In this document: piece by piece, positions 1 through 12,202 of the stretch | Layout of the letters: every line of letters begins with the position of its first letter | How positions within the stretch are numbered: position 1 is the first letter of the stretch | DNA from: Taeniopygia guttata | Lineage: Eukaryota > Chordata > Aves > Passeriformes > Estrildidae | Direction: 5' to 3' | NCBI RefSeq assembly: GCF_048771995.1 | Contig: NC_133034.1 | Coordinates: 885,501 to 949,500, forward strand | Length of the DNA: 64,000 bases | Made by a program: the position numbers and the translations under genes | Notes under the pieces: generated by a model | What the model was told of the DNA's origin: nothing | The model's input: the letters and a program-made list of their open reading frames with translations, nothing else | Database searches by the model: none

Positions 1-857
1 TTTGGCAATGATTAAATTTTAAGTCTTTCGTGGTTACCCTTTTCCTCTGTTTTAGCAAGGTTTTAAGAACAATGTTCACCCTTTCCAACAATTATCTGAC
101 CTGAGGAGAGTAAGAATAGCTCATGCCAGTCATGCCAGTTCATGAATGAGAAAAGGAGAAGAAATGAGACAGGAGAAGAAACCCTGAAATAACCAAATTA
201 GTTTAAGCCTTTGTGAACTTCTTTACATATCGAAAAAAGTCACTTGAAGTTATAGCTGTTACCTAAGCCTCTGTAAAGTTGCATAATACTAAATAAAGTG
301 TGGCATTATGAGAAACTGCAGGTCTGCAAAGCACCTCAGTGTCCTCAGCATTTCTGTAGAAATCTACTTATGTTATGACTCACAAGCTGATGTGTATGTA
401 CAGCTTTTCAGAAGCAAACTGGAAATCTGCAGACCCTGCTTCAATACCAAAATTAAATTTTGATTCCTCAACTCCTCCTGAAAGAGGCTGAAATTACTTT
501 TTACAATAAAAAAGAAATAAATTATTTGGTTAAAAAAAAAAACAAAAACAAACCGTTAGTTTGGATTAGTAAACCAGGTCTAACAAAAATCTCAGACAGC
601 AACAGTTTTACTCTGAGTTTTCTAGATGTTGAAAAGATAGACGTGTGCTTTCCTGTGGCTGTATATGCATGTACAACAACAGCATCCCTGTTCCTGCTTT
701 TAGAATTCACACTAAAATCTTAAAGCTGTAATTACTCATACCCACTTAACAGGAATTTTTAACTCACTGGAAAACTTCCTTACTGATTTACTCACTGATT
801 GTTACAGTTACTTTCTCCCAGTAATATCCTGATTCCACAGAAGAGCTGTGTCTGATG
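1..857. other. No gene recognised
   Basis: AT-rich sequence with only short open frames that have no recognisable domain. I see no repeat end, promoter or RNA gene here. Confidence 0.6.
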
Positions 858-955
858 TCACAGAATATTCTGAGTTGGAAGGGAAGTTCAAGGATCACAG
901 AATCCAACTCTCAAAAGAGGATTGACCCAAACTGTCATTAGCACCAGCCGAGCTC
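858..955 (-). repeat. CR1 LINE 3'-end fragment
   Basis: The plus strand reads TCACAGAATATTCTGAGTTGG followed closely by AGGATCACAGAATCCAAC. This is the reverse complement of the usual 3' end of avian CR1 retrotransposons, so the fragment is in minus orientation. Only about 100 bases are recognisable, as expected for the heavily 5'-truncated CR1 copies of bird genomes. It carries no coding sequence. The right edge is approximate. Confidence 0.75.
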
Positions 956-3900
956 ATTTTATCTTGGTTCATCTCATGGATTTGAACTCCTTAATTCTGC
1001 CTTGACAGACATAAACATCAAGAGCACCACTGCATCAATGCTATTTGGCAATGCTGGGTCAATGCTGCAGAGAATGAGTAATAGGAGTAAATGTTTGTTT
1101 AATGCCATTGCCCGAAAAATGTATTTTGGAAGAATGAAGATCCAGCTACGCTGGGTGCTGCACAAGGACCAGACAAAAGCAGAAATAATCCCATGAAAAA
1201 CTACAAGGCAATTTACAGTTTCTTGAATTAAGACTGGCATATCCAGAAGGTCTGAGCCCCAAGAAATGAGCATAAAAACACACAAAGCACAGACATGCAA
1301 CACACCTCTGCTCAGACATTTCCTGTTCTACTTAAACCGCTTAAATTCAAGTGCAAGTCATCTGGGCTAACTACAGAGTGGAAATACATACAGGGGAGAG
1401 AGCAAATTTCTTTTTTACCTTCTATTATGAAACTACACTCCCACACATTTCATTTCTTTTTTCCACTATCTTCAGTGTCTTTGCACCCCTGCATACTTTG
1501 TATTTATACCTTAGCTCATCTCAGGTGGTGGACAATGATATTCTGTTGCAATTTTACACCAGTGCTTCAACTACAGGCATGAAATTGAGGAGCATTTCTG
1601 ATACAGAACTTTCTGTTCTGATTCATGACAACCATCCTTCCCTAAATTAAATTCTCCCTTTGGAAACTGCTAGTTTTGCTTGAATGAAGAATACAAGAAA
1701 TCCTCTGCTGTATCAGATTATATCATATAGGGCACACAGTACCTCTAGATAATTGCAGGGGAGCATACAAATGAAGATTAATACTTTTCACTCTGACATG
1801 AGGCAAACAACAGCTGCAGGTTTAAATTATGCCATCAAATTCCACAAGACTGCAAAAGCTTAACAGTATCAACACCGATTTTCAGTCTAAGTAAAATAGT
1901 ATATATTCACTAAGGTACCAAGAGATTTTCACAATTTAGGGAGAGAAGGACCTGATATCTCGTGCTTTGCTCTTGCTCCTAAAGCTTCTATTTGTGAAAA
2001 CTCAATTACAGTTCTCTGCTCCCACCCCTCCTCAAAAACCTCTTATACTGCAAGAAACGCTTCACTGACTACAGCTTGTTAAGCAAAAGAGCACCTAAAG
2101 TACACAGATTCATACTGGGAAAGCAACTAAACAATTACACGGGGATATTGATTGCCAAATGCATTTACTTTTATTAAAAACATTATTCAGATTGCAACAC
2201 GGACTGAGCAGTTCACACTGCGTTCAGCCAGCAGCAATGCTTCTCCTTCCAGTGGGCTGCAAGCTAAGCTGCAGGTCCATGGCACAGCAGGTGCCAGAAG
2301 AATCTAACCATGGAATTACCCCATGTATCATCCTAATAATGCCTCGGAGGCTGCTGCATTAACATCAATATCTGCATCAAGCTCCAGCTGTCACCATAAA
2401 TTCTCAGGCAATGAGCAATGTCAGCATGCGAAAGACAGAGCTGCCCTGGCAAAAATCAATGGGATATTACTTACCTTCTGCCCACCCTTCAGGATCCTGG
2501 CCAGATGAACAAATATCTGTGTTTGATCCTTATACTTAAAGAGGGCCTTAGCTGACATGATGGGCAACTCCACAGAGCTGCCTGGAGAGCCCTGACAACA
2601 CCCAGACCAACAACTCACACTTGCATCAGGTGCAAAAAGAGCTTTGTGCAGGATTTTTACCAGACATGTGAAAGGAGAAAAGGAAGATCCCTTCCATAGC
2701 GAGTACATTTAGACTGCTGAAAGAATAAACAGAAAACGTATTCCATGAAATGTGCCCTGGGAACACATAGGTGCTGTTGAACACAGGTATGGCCAGTTGT
2801 GACCAACAAAGGGAGCTCTTATCTCAGGGTCACAGCGCTCACAGATTGCCCTTGCAACCCATGAACGCACCCATGGCATGGTGATAAAAGGACAATGGAA
2901 AACAAAAGATCCACAGGAAAGCCATCCCACAAAGCTCATCTGAAAGCAGCCCCAAATGCAGTGCCAGCATAGGGCTTTGTGTCGGCAGCACTGGAGTATG
3001 GACATGAGCAGAGCAAGACAGTCACGGACAATCAACCTGTGCAGCACCTCTGCAAGGAACAGCTACAGGGTCTGCCAGGAGAACAAATACTGACCCATTT
3101 TCCTCTCTGACACACAGGTTCTTTTTATATCCAGCATGGACAACACCCCATGGTGTGAACCCCCCAGCCTCTTGTTCCACAGGTACAAACACACAAAGCA
3201 GCAAAATTTGGGAATAAAACCTTAGCAAAGTCATTTTTTCACAGAGGAAAAAGTATCTTTCCTACAGATTAAATGCAATCTTCGACTCTGATCTTTACAT
3301 TTAAGAGCACCAGACTTCTCACTGCATTTATACTAATGCTCAGATGGGAAGCTTTGTTGATTAAACATTCAATTCCTGATGAGTATCACCACAACCTTAT
3401 TACCTGTAGTGGTGGCTCAGAGTGAATCTAATTCTAGTCCAGCATTAGCACCTGTACGTTCTTTCTTGATTGAATTCACTTTTTCATACTTGTGCAAATG
3501 ACTGTTTTACTCAGCAGTAAAACTTCTTTTGCTGACTGCAATTAAAAACCAACATAACCACACCACAGCCAGTTAATGAAAACTAGGCCATTTTACAGGC
3601 TCTAAAACAAAGAGGGAGGTATGGGCAAATGACTGGAAAGGGGAACAGCAGCTTTCACTTTTTATTTATATACTGTGCTCAAGTTGGCTGACTTTGGTTT
3701 TTTGGCCTTTTGGGCCTCTTCTTGAATAGTTATTTAAACTGCGATGGCATTTATTTGATAGAAAACTGTCAGAAACATAGGAAGCTCTTCCAAGAATCCA
3801 TCAAATCATTTTAAAAATCACCGAAAAGAAGGCCCATGTAAACAGGATACCCACTGGTTTAACCACTGCCAGTCTGGATCGTATTTATAGCATCAGAAGG

Positions 3901-6900
3901 TGCTTCAAAAGTACCTTGGCTTTTTGTTTAGTACTATCTATTGCTAGTCAGTGAAAGTTAAATTCAACAGTAGCATTCTGACTGCAGAATAATTGTCTGA
4001 ATGAAACAAAGAAATGCTACTCTGCTGATATTAATGTAGGATAGAAGAGATGCCCTGTATCAGCCTGAAAAGGACCACAACCTTCTCCATTGTGGACCCT
4101 AACTGGTGGTGTATGAAACCCTGCACACTAAATGGCACAGGAGAACCTACAAAGAAAGCAACCCGGGATATGAGGTGTAATTTAAGGTAAAAATGGTCTG
4201 TTCACAGACTTAGAAAAAAAAAAACCACAAAAGAATGCGCTGCAGAGAGATGCTTCCTCCTGCAAGGTAAAGATGCATCACATTAAAAGAGATTTCTTTT
4301 CAAATGAAATTTAAAATACATTTTGACAAGAATAAACAGCCAATCTGGGGAACAACTTCTAAATTATTAAAAATATTAATTGACTTAATTTCATTTTAAT
4401 TTCATTCTTAGGAGGACTAAAATAAGGCTTTGTCCTAATTTTGTTCTGAGACCTCTTCTCAAACAAGGAAGAGTCCCTGCTGTTACACTCATGGCTTTAT
4501 TATCTCCCCTTGAGTTTTATGAAGTAAAAAATGAATATAAGAAATTAGTGCTTTAATGGCTCACACATCATCTTAGGTCCCCTTTTTCACCTCATGAAAT
4601 TTCCCCATTAATCTTGATTTCACAAAAGAACAAAGGGAGGTAAAAACATTGGAGACATTATTCTGATTCCTTTTTTTTGTACATGAGTGCAAAAAATTAC
4701 ATCATAATTAATGTTTTATATGTCAGCTAATTGTAATATAACAACTTGGAACTTCCATCTGAGCAGTAGTTTCTGTCACTTACTGTTTTTTCTCTATTAA
4801 TGCTCCATGATATTTTAAAAGTCCCACAAAACCACAAGAACATTGTCAGCAGTAAAATAAAATACAGAAGAGACCAAAGAGTCACTTCAGAGTGACTATT
4901 CATTTTCTATTCATGGTGTATAGTTTAACAGATAACGTGTCTGTGTTTGATTTTATTATGTTACTGGGTAACCTACAGAATCTCAGAAGACCAGCTCAGA
5001 AGAGAGATGACCATTATTCCATCAGTGAGAAAAATCAGTAACAGTAGTTACATATTTTCTGCAGTCTAAAACCTAATTCATATAGAATTTGTAAGAAGAA
5101 CTAAGAAAACCAAACAAACAATTCTTAACTTTCCTTAGTCAACGAAGTAAAAGAAAACTATGTTTCATTCAGAATTAAGGCCAAGAGTCTGGCTGTTATG
5201 CCTAAATACACCAAATGCAAATATAAGTAGCATGTGTATTACAGTATAGGCTTGATTTGGGGGTTTGGTGGGTGTTTTTATTCCCCCTTTCAAACCATTC
5301 TTATCTATAATTTTACACCTATTAAAAATAACATCCTTATTTTACAGTAGCTAGAAATGCTAAACTAAAAACCTATGCAAATGGAAAGCAGAGATAAGAG
5401 AAAAAGCGTTCTGCCCAGGGGACAAAAAAAATTAAAAAAAACTAGCCTGCAAGCTTTTCTCCCATCTCTGTTTTCTGAGGTTCCTTCAGTGCTCTTGCTA
5501 GAGGAGAAACTTAAACATAAACTGGGGAGATAGGAAAATTAGCAACACACAAAGAAAAATATTTGTAATGCCCTGAACAGCAATTTCCAGCCTGCATATT
5601 CATGCCTTGGAGAGGAAAAGGCACCCTGGCACCAAACGGGACCCTGCTGTGCCAGAGGCTCCTGAGCCTCAGTTACACTGTGAGGGGACAACGGCACACA
5701 GGAAGGAATGGCAGCCTGATGTCACTGCCACGGCACGTCACAAATCAATGGCTGCCAGCAGCATTCACCAGGTTTTTCAATTATCTTTGGAATGCAGTCA
5801 TACTGTAGTTTAGTTTATGGAACAAAGTGTGACTATTGCTATCAGACCCTAACCAAAAAAAACCCCAAAAAACAAAAAACCAACCTATTGCCCAGATGTT
5901 GTGGGAATGCTTAAGACTAATGGATAATCCTTAAAAGCCCTGCAAACCAGAAAGATGTGTAAGCCTGGAGCAAACACCCCAGTGCTGAATGCATCCCTGC
6001 CAGGGGCTGGGAAATCACTCACATTTGGCCTGCCCTGCTGATTGCTCTGACTAGCAGCTGCCTCCTGGTTCTGGTCACAGCCAGAGGTCACACCTGGCTG
6101 CATTGGGAATGCTTGCTGTGGCACTGAGGTCGCTGCCAGAGGCCCTTTCCCTGCTGACACGGACCGAGAGCATCCTCAGCCCTGCGACACAGAACTGCAC
6201 AAACGCTCCAGGAGAAGCTCCATTCCTCGAACCAGCTGGTGAGCAACAGCCCAGGGTGCTGCTCAAAGCCCTCAGCAGGCAGCAAACACAACTTCCAGCC
6301 CAGCTGTGTCCAAACTGCAAACAGGCGTTAGCTCTGAGGCCACTGCAAGGAGGTGACAAGTGGCTCCAGCAACCCCTGGGTGCTGGTGGCCAGAGCAGCC
6401 AGCTCTGGACAGGACAGGATCCAAGTTACACACTGTCTTCTTGAGATTAAATAAATAAATCACCTTTATTGTAGCTAACGGTCTCAATAAAACATAATGC
6501 AAGGGGAAGATAATTCTTTTAGAGCTACCAGAGTCAGCAAAGGAAAAACCAGAAAAACCCCCAACCAAACAATCCCCCCATCAAATAAAACAAAGCCCAC
6601 AAAAAAACTAAACAAAATCCACAAAAAAAAAAAAAAATTACAAGCCAAACAACCAAAACATTGGGAAAAAAAATAAAGAAGTTGCAAGCTGTTTCACAGG
6701 AATGGTACATAACCCCAAGGAAAAGGAAAGGAAGAACTGTAGTTTAGGAACACATGGTGCCAGTATTGCCACTCGGTCTCTAAATCCCGGGCAAAAATGC
6801 GGTTGAGTTACTGCATTTCAAAGCGACTAAAGTGTGTGTCATTAAGGACATCTAGAGATTGTAAAACAGCAAGAGGAGAGAAAACTGCAATCAAGAGAAG

Positions 6901-7854
6901 AACCAGCTAGTCTGAGTACCTCCAAGCTAACTAAACATTTTGGGATAGGACATTTGGGCTGTGGAAGACATTTTCTTCCAAAGTTTTAGCGGGAAACACA
7001 TTTTCAGCACACTACTCAAAAGCAAGGGACTTGTCTTGCTTTAACAGCAGAGCTGAGAGTGAATGACAGCTCTACCACAAATGCAACTTGTTCCTGAGAG
7101 AATTCAGAGATGATTGTGCCTGTTCACAGAACAAAAGGAGCCAGGTAAAGCCACACACAGCACACACAGCTTGCTTTCCTTGCACTCCACCTTGTTTCTC
7201 ACCCAGCTACGCAGGGTGGAGAGCTCTGGCTTGGGAGCACAGAACAGGCGACAAGGTGATTGTCACAGCACGTGGCTCACCTCTCAAAAAAGAAGAGCAT
7301 TTAAAATAGAAAAGGCATCATGCCTCTTCCATGAAGAATAAGCAGCAAAGGAAAATGAACTTCAAGCCAAATCCTGTCCATGGAATCTCACAGAGCCAAG
7401 AAGGAAGCACGAGGAGCAAATCCAAGGTGTCTCACGAGCAATGTCTTAGCCCAGAGCCTTCTTTCCTTCCAGTGCCACATTTGGAGGCAAATCTTAACAC
7501 AAAGTCATCTCATTGTGAAATATGGATTTATGAGCACCTTGAAAAAGACAGAGTACATAGTTTTGTACTGCCTTGGACACTAATCCTGATCTGAGAATAT
7601 GCACTGTTATCATTTCCCAACTGATCTCTACTTTCAAATTCATTTACCAGCCACCCTGCTGACTTCAATGAAGGAAAAAAATTAGGAAAATATATTAGCT
7701 AACATAATTAAAAGGATTAGAATCTGATGCTTATTAATCCCAAAAAGCCATCTGATTACAGAACAAACCACAAGTAATGTATAACAAAAAGACAGACATC
7801 AAACTTAAGTCAAAAAACGTGTCTTTTCACCAAATCATTGAGAAATGCATAAAA
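956..7854. other. No gene recognised; AT-rich DNA with A-rich tracts
   Basis: Nearly 7 kb without a convincing exon. Several frames stay open for 60-113 codons (for example around 6.1-6.4 kb and 2.7-3.0 kb), but none shows a known motif, codon bias or splice context. A CAAAA-rich low-complexity tract lies at about 6545-6680. The sequence looks intronic or intergenic. Confidence 0.55.
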
Positions 7855-7858
7855 CATA
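7855..7858. repeat. Target-site duplication, left copy (CATA)
   Basis: CATA directly precedes the TG edge of the left LTR and is repeated directly after the CA edge of the right LTR (14568-14571). A 4-bp duplication is usual for gammaretrovirus-like integrases. It shows that this is one original insertion and not two unrelated solo LTRs. Confidence 0.8.
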
Positions 7859-7908
7859 TGTTATAAATTATGACACGGGACCAATTTGTGTCACTTTATA
7901 AAGAGAAT

Positions 7909-7914
7909 TTTATT
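7909..7914 (-). terminator. Polyadenylation signal in 3' LTR
   Basis: AATAAA on the minus strand, about 100 bases downstream of the LTR TATA box and about 50 bases before the LTR end. This is where the R/U5 boundary of a retroviral LTR is expected. Confidence 0.8.
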
Positions 7915-8011
7915 AATTTAGCAAGCAAGCAGTACGGGCAAATGCAGCGCTGGGCGGCCGGGGAGCCTCTGCTCCCACCAACGGCTCGCCCCGCACCTCC
8001 CGGTCTTTCAG

Positions 8012-8019
8012 TTCTTATA
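8012..8019 (-). promoter_or_regulatory. TATA box in 3' LTR
   Basis: TATAAGAA on the minus strand, about 300 bases into the LTR. Transcription would start roughly 25-30 bases downstream, near 7985. An intact LTR promoter here would fire out of the element into the left flank. Confidence 0.75.
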
Positions 8020-8306
8020 CCCCTTCAGTTCCGGACTTTGTTACACTCTCGACGTGCTCTGCATCTGCGCGGCGTGTTGCTAGGGGTCTTTTTTCTGCTG
8101 TCCGGTGGTCGTTTGAGGAAAGCTCCTATTCTTCTTCCTCCGAGGTAGCGTTAACCCTGCAATAACTTCTCCAAATATGGTAACGCAGCTTTCAAAGATC
8201 TCTCAATTCCACTATCTACTAATAGCAGTACATCCTGCCCTCCTGCCCCACTGTTTCCTGTGACTTACACAATCCCTGGGACTTTTCCTGATGAACAAAA
8301 ACTATG

Positions 8307-9612
8307 CTATTGTCTTTCACAAATCCCCCCTTTTGTCTTTTCATCATTTTGTTCATCAAACCTTTGTAATTCTTGGTGGCTTATAACTAGGATCTCTTCC
8401 ATTTCTAGGTTTTCTGGTATTGACTCATATTTTGCTCTAATCAGCATCAGGTGTGATGCTTCTAGCCTTCCCTTAATAATGACAGTTCTCTGAGTTCACA
8501 ATTTTACCACTGGAATCCTTCTGCGGAGGCTTATATCCATAAGGCCCCCATGATACTTTAAGGAATTTATCTCCTGCTATTGACCAATTGTTTCACAGCC
8601 CCAGTGCCCACAGAAATATTCTCCAGGGTAGTTGCAATACCCTTTCCCTGGGTTCGATGCTGGGCACATATAAAATCCGTTTCTATCCAAACAAGGCTCT
8701 ATAGGGGCTAGTTCACATAACTGTGGGTTAAAACTAGGGGATCTGGATGTTATCTGGTTCTGAAGTCCCACACCATCCACTCGGGTTAGTGTCCACTTAA
8801 AGGGTTGATGTAAAGCGTGGGAGCCCTCTCCTTAGTATAGGGTAAAAAAAACCCATTGTAATACCAGTAATTTGCCAATAAGGGTGGAGTCCTGACCTTG
8901 CATTTACTATATAATGTCTTATTTTCCCCTTTTGGGTTTGTTGCCCTGTTGGTGTCTCGGGGGTAATCAGACTGGTCTTCTGGAGGAACTTAGTACTTGG
9001 CTGGCAATAGTTGGAGCATTTCAGCATTATTCTATTTTTGGGGGGCCTGGCTCTTTCCCCTCTGCCTCGCCCGCCGACCCGGTTGCTTCGAGCCGCGGGG
9101 TAAACCATCTTCTCGGCAGCAGCGGTACTCGCCTGAGTGCCCATTCCCCTGCTCCTGCCTAACCTTGTACTGTTCCCAGTTCTTATCCTTGACCGGGGGT
9201 GGGTCACACGGGACCCCCTTTAGTTCCCTCCGACAACACTCTTTTATAATTTGGGCAACAAATGGAGGGGGCTCGTTAGAGTGGAAACAAAAGTTTTCTG
9301 GATGCACCCCTCTGGTGTAAATTTTCCTCAGATTCAAAGGGAATCCACTGATTTCCCACTCCCCTAATTTCAACACAGCTTTGGTTAATTCTCGTTCAGT
9401 CGTGTAACATTCTGTACAAACCCCAGTGGGCAGCCCCCCCTTCGGCACTGGACTCCCCACCGTTCTTGGCAAACTTTACATGCAAAGCATACAAAAGGAT
9501 AACAATCGCAGTTTACCTTATTACAAATTATCAAATAATCACTAACAAGCAGGTAATTATATCCCTCTTGCTCCCCTTTGTGACCGACTTGAATGATGTA
9601 TACAGAGTTCAT
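8307..9612 (-). pseudogene. env remnant: broken surface subunit joined to cytoplasmic tail
   Basis: Remnant of the retroviral envelope gene. The first Met (9610-9612) overlaps the pol stop as TGATG. Surface-subunit coding continues in pieces: a cysteine-rich segment at about 9390-9612, a segment with GVCTECYTTE at about 9200-9450, then another frame down to 8797, then 8577-8780 with LAPIEPCLDRNGFYMCP and WGCETIG, and finally SWGPYGYKPP near 8530. At least three frameshifts separate these pieces, one at a run of seven G on the minus strand near 9435-9440. The frame then moves abruptly to a tail-like segment (LRFDE-type acidic sequence near 8340-8460) that ends at a TAG inside the LTR (8307-8309). 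The fusion peptide, immunosuppressive-type region and membrane anchor of the transmembrane subunit are absent. It is non-functional. Assignment rests on position and on gamma-type cysteine and WG motifs. Confidence 0.85.
8325..8340 (-). other. Polypurine tract
   Basis: The minus strand reads AAAGACAAAAGGGGGG, followed by ATT and then the LTR TG. This is the plus-strand DNA primer site of the element. Its position sets the U3 edge of the LTR at 8321. Confidence 0.85.
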
Positions 9613-10740
9613 CAGTTTCTCTTAATGGTAACCTTCAAGTCCCCAGGCTGGCTGGTCACCTTCCAGTGGTCGTCTGTGGTGACTGGACCTTTGACGTGGC
9701 TCGCATGAGTCCACCCCTTCTCAGCTGTTCTGATAGCAGTTTCTGTAGTAAGCAAAACAACAAACGGACCTTCCCAACGTGAGGTCAGGCAGGTCTCTTT
9801 CCAAGTTTTAATAAGCACTTTATCCCCAGGCTTTATTTTGTGAATGGGGAGGTCCAAAGGTGGTCTCTGCACTAACAGCCCCTTTTTCTGGAGCTCCTCT
9901 CTCCTATTCATTATCTGTGTGATGTAGGTGTTGATTTGAAAATTTTCTATACATAGGTGGTTCATGGGGGCCTCACTGTCATATGGCATCCCAAACAGCA
10001 TCTCAAGGGGTGAAACCCCCACATCAGTGGAGGTTGGGTACGGATGTTCAACAGTGCTAGAGGGGTAAGCATTTTACCCATGACATAACTTAGTCAATTG
10101 TTTCTTAATTTCCCCATTCATCCTTTCCACCCTTCCGGAACTTTGTGGGTGCCATGGGGTGTGATGTTTCCACTGTATTCTCAGAGTATTAAAAATGTCC
10201 TTTGTCACCTTCGAGGTGAAGTGAAGGCCCTGGTCTGAGTCTACCGCCACCAATATACCATATCTGGGGATAACCTCTTCCAGTATTATTTTTACTACAA
10301 CATGTGCAGTTGCCCTTGCTGTGGGGAAGGCTTCCACATAGTGGGTGAGGTGATCCACTATGACTAGCAAGTACTTATACCTTCCTATTTTAGGTAACTG
10401 TGAAATCCACCTGTACGTGAGAAAAGGGTCTGTGAACCAGCTCTGACCACCCATCACTCTCTCTCTTTGCTGCTGCTTATTTACCTTTAAGCAGGTTAGA
10501 CAGCGACTGGTTACCTGCTTGGCCAGGTTATATACCCCTATACACATATCTTTAATAGCAAATTGGTCTATTAGTGCTTGAGTTCCCCAGTGCGTTTTGC
10601 TGTGCATTGCCTGTAATACTCTCAATGCCATCGCTTTTGGCAACACCTCCCGACCATCAGGTAATATCCATTTACCTTCCTCTTTTTCCCATACCCCCAT
10701 TCAGTCCAATTTTTGTTTTTCTTGAACAGTAAATGTTCAA
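9612..10740 (-). pseudogene. pol remnant: integrase
   Basis: Remnant of the retroviral integrase. The zinc-binding domain is visible near 10500-10620 (HSKTH, then CLTC). The catalytic core follows with YKYLLVIVDH, the second acidic residue in DSDQG and the third in SSGRVERMN. The first catalytic Asp is not in the open frame: small indels near 10405-10430 place the matching codons in the neighbouring frame. A further frameshift near 10030-10070 separates the core from the C-terminal domain (9612-10022), which keeps a gamma-type GPF motif (RWEGPFVV). Upstream, near 10700-10740, the frame also breaks. It ends at a TGA that overlaps the env ATG by one base. It is a pseudogene, with no enzyme activity expected. 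Confidence 0.92.
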
Positions 10741-11869
10741 ATGAATTTTGGGCCATGTGAACAGCAATATTTCTCCTCAGGGCTTTCACAAAAACATTCC
10801 AAACCACCCCCACAGGTGGTACAATTCTCCCGTTGCATGTTCATCGGTTTATATTTTAAAGTTAGTAGTGCCGCTCTTTTTGCCTCCTGGTCAGCTAGAT
10901 TATTTCCTCTGATTGTGTTTCCCATGCCCTTCTGGTGTCCCCGTATGTACACTATAGCTATCTCTTTTGGACCCCTTATTGCCTGCAAAATCTGTTTTAT
11001 CATGCAGCAGTCCTTTACCCTGTGAATTGATTAAACCTCTTTCCTCACAAATTTTCCCGAAAGTGTGCACAACACCATAGGCATATTTTGAGTCAGTGTA
11101 AATTGTCCCCGCCTTTCCCTCTAATAATCTTAGAGCCCTTAATGCTGCATACAATTCGCATGCCTGGGCGGACCAGCTGGGGCTCAGGGGACCAGATTCC
11201 TTTACCTGTAGGGTTTTCCCATCAATTATAGCATATCCCGACCTTCTTTTCCCTTCAAGTACCCTGGATGATCCATCCACAAACAGCTTATCACCTGTTT
11301 CCAGTTCTTCCCCCTCCAGGTCTGGTCTAATCTTTATTTGTTCTTCTATTTGCTGGAGGCAATCATGTGCTAATTCTGAGCAAGGCTCACCATACAGAAA
11401 CTGTGCAGGATTTTGGAGGGCAGTGGCTTCAAGTGTTAATTTAGGGGATGAAATTAGGATTCCTTCATACTTCAAAAGCCTAGCACCTGTAATCCATTTT
11501 TCTGCTTTCGGCTGCAATACTCCCCTTATGTTATGTGGGGACATTACCCTTAACTCGCTTCCAGAGGTAATCTTACTGGTTTCTTCTACCAGCAAAGCAG
11601 CTGCCACTATTGCCTGTAAACAGGTGGGCCACCCACGACTAACAGGATCCAGAAGCTTTGATAAGTAGGCTACTGGTTTGTTACTCCCAGCCTAATCTTG
11701 AGCCAAAACTCCATATGCCATCCCCCATCTACATTAACAAACAGATAAAAAGGTCTCTTCAGATCAGGGAGGCTAAGTACAGGTGCATTACTCAATTCTC
11801 TTTTAAGGGCCTCTAATTGTTCCTCATCTTCTTGTGACTATTTGAGTAATCCTTTGTCAATTTATTATA
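10737..11869 (-). pseudogene. pol remnant: RT connection and RNase H
   Basis: Continues reverse transcriptase on the left side of the nested element. A segment with SLPDLKRPF (about 11750-11800) and one with KPVAYLSKLLDP (about 11640-11690) match the connection domain. RNase H follows, with acidic residues in LFVDGSS, in CELYAAL and in YTDSKYAYG, then a frameshift near 11000-11020. The C-terminal part lies in the next frame (GHQKG, then NLADQEAKRAA). In-frame TAG codons are seen at 11838-11840 and 11692-11694, and a frameshift near 11725. The order and motifs are those of a gammaretrovirus-type pol. It is not functional. Confidence 0.92.
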
Positions 11870-11889
11870 GTGTCATGGTTTGACACAGA

Positions 11890-11893
<4 letters not shown>

Positions 11894-11930
<37 letters not shown>
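11894..11930. repeat. T37 homopolymer
   Basis: Uninterrupted run of 37 T inside the nested element, 23 bases from its left edge. It pairs in length with the A37 run at 12165-12201. Confidence 0.95.
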
Positions 11931-11934
<4 letters not shown>

Positions 11935-12050
11935 AGAAGAGGTCTATCCAGTCAAGAGTCAAGTTTAAATACTGACACTTAAAATAACCAATTAAAAGTA
12001 GACATGCCTCTGAGAACACAGAGGGTTTAAAAGCAGAATTCCCAAGAGAA

Positions 12051-12132
12051 TTAGCTCTCTCTGGTTCCGGTCATCACAAGCTACAGACCTCCTTCAGCAA
12101 CTACCAGTTCAAGAATAGACGGAGAGAGCTAA
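12051..12132. repeat. Inverted repeat, 11-bp arms
   Basis: TTAGCTCTCTC at 12051-12061 is matched by its exact reverse complement GAGAGAGCTAA at 12122-12132, leaving a 60-base loop. It lies between the T37 and A37 runs. It could form a stem in RNA of either strand. Confidence 0.75.
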
Positions 12133-12164
12133 AGAGAGTGTAAAGATGCCCTTCGTCTTCAGAG

Positions 12165-12201
<37 letters not shown>
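12165..12201. repeat. A37 homopolymer
   Basis: Uninterrupted run of 37 A in the nested element. Together with T37 it could form a large fold-back, but the flanks of the two runs are not complementary. Confidence 0.95.

Positions 12202-12202
<1 letters not shown>

Larger units (their letters stand above)
7859..8321 (-). repeat. 3' LTR of the endogenous retrovirus
   Basis: 463 bp, nearly identical to 14105-14567. On the minus strand it starts TGTGAAAGACAATAGC and ends AATTTATAACA, so it has the canonical TG...CA ends. It contains a TATA box (8012-8019) and an AATAAA signal (7909-7914), which fixes the order U3-R-U5 on the minus strand. The env tail frame runs about 15 bases into U3 before its stop. 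Confidence 0.95.

Noticed and set aside
6103..6444. 113-codon plus-strand frame in a moderately GC-rich stretch
   Set aside because: No domain, signal peptide or splice context seen, and other frames overlap it. Not supportable as a gene.
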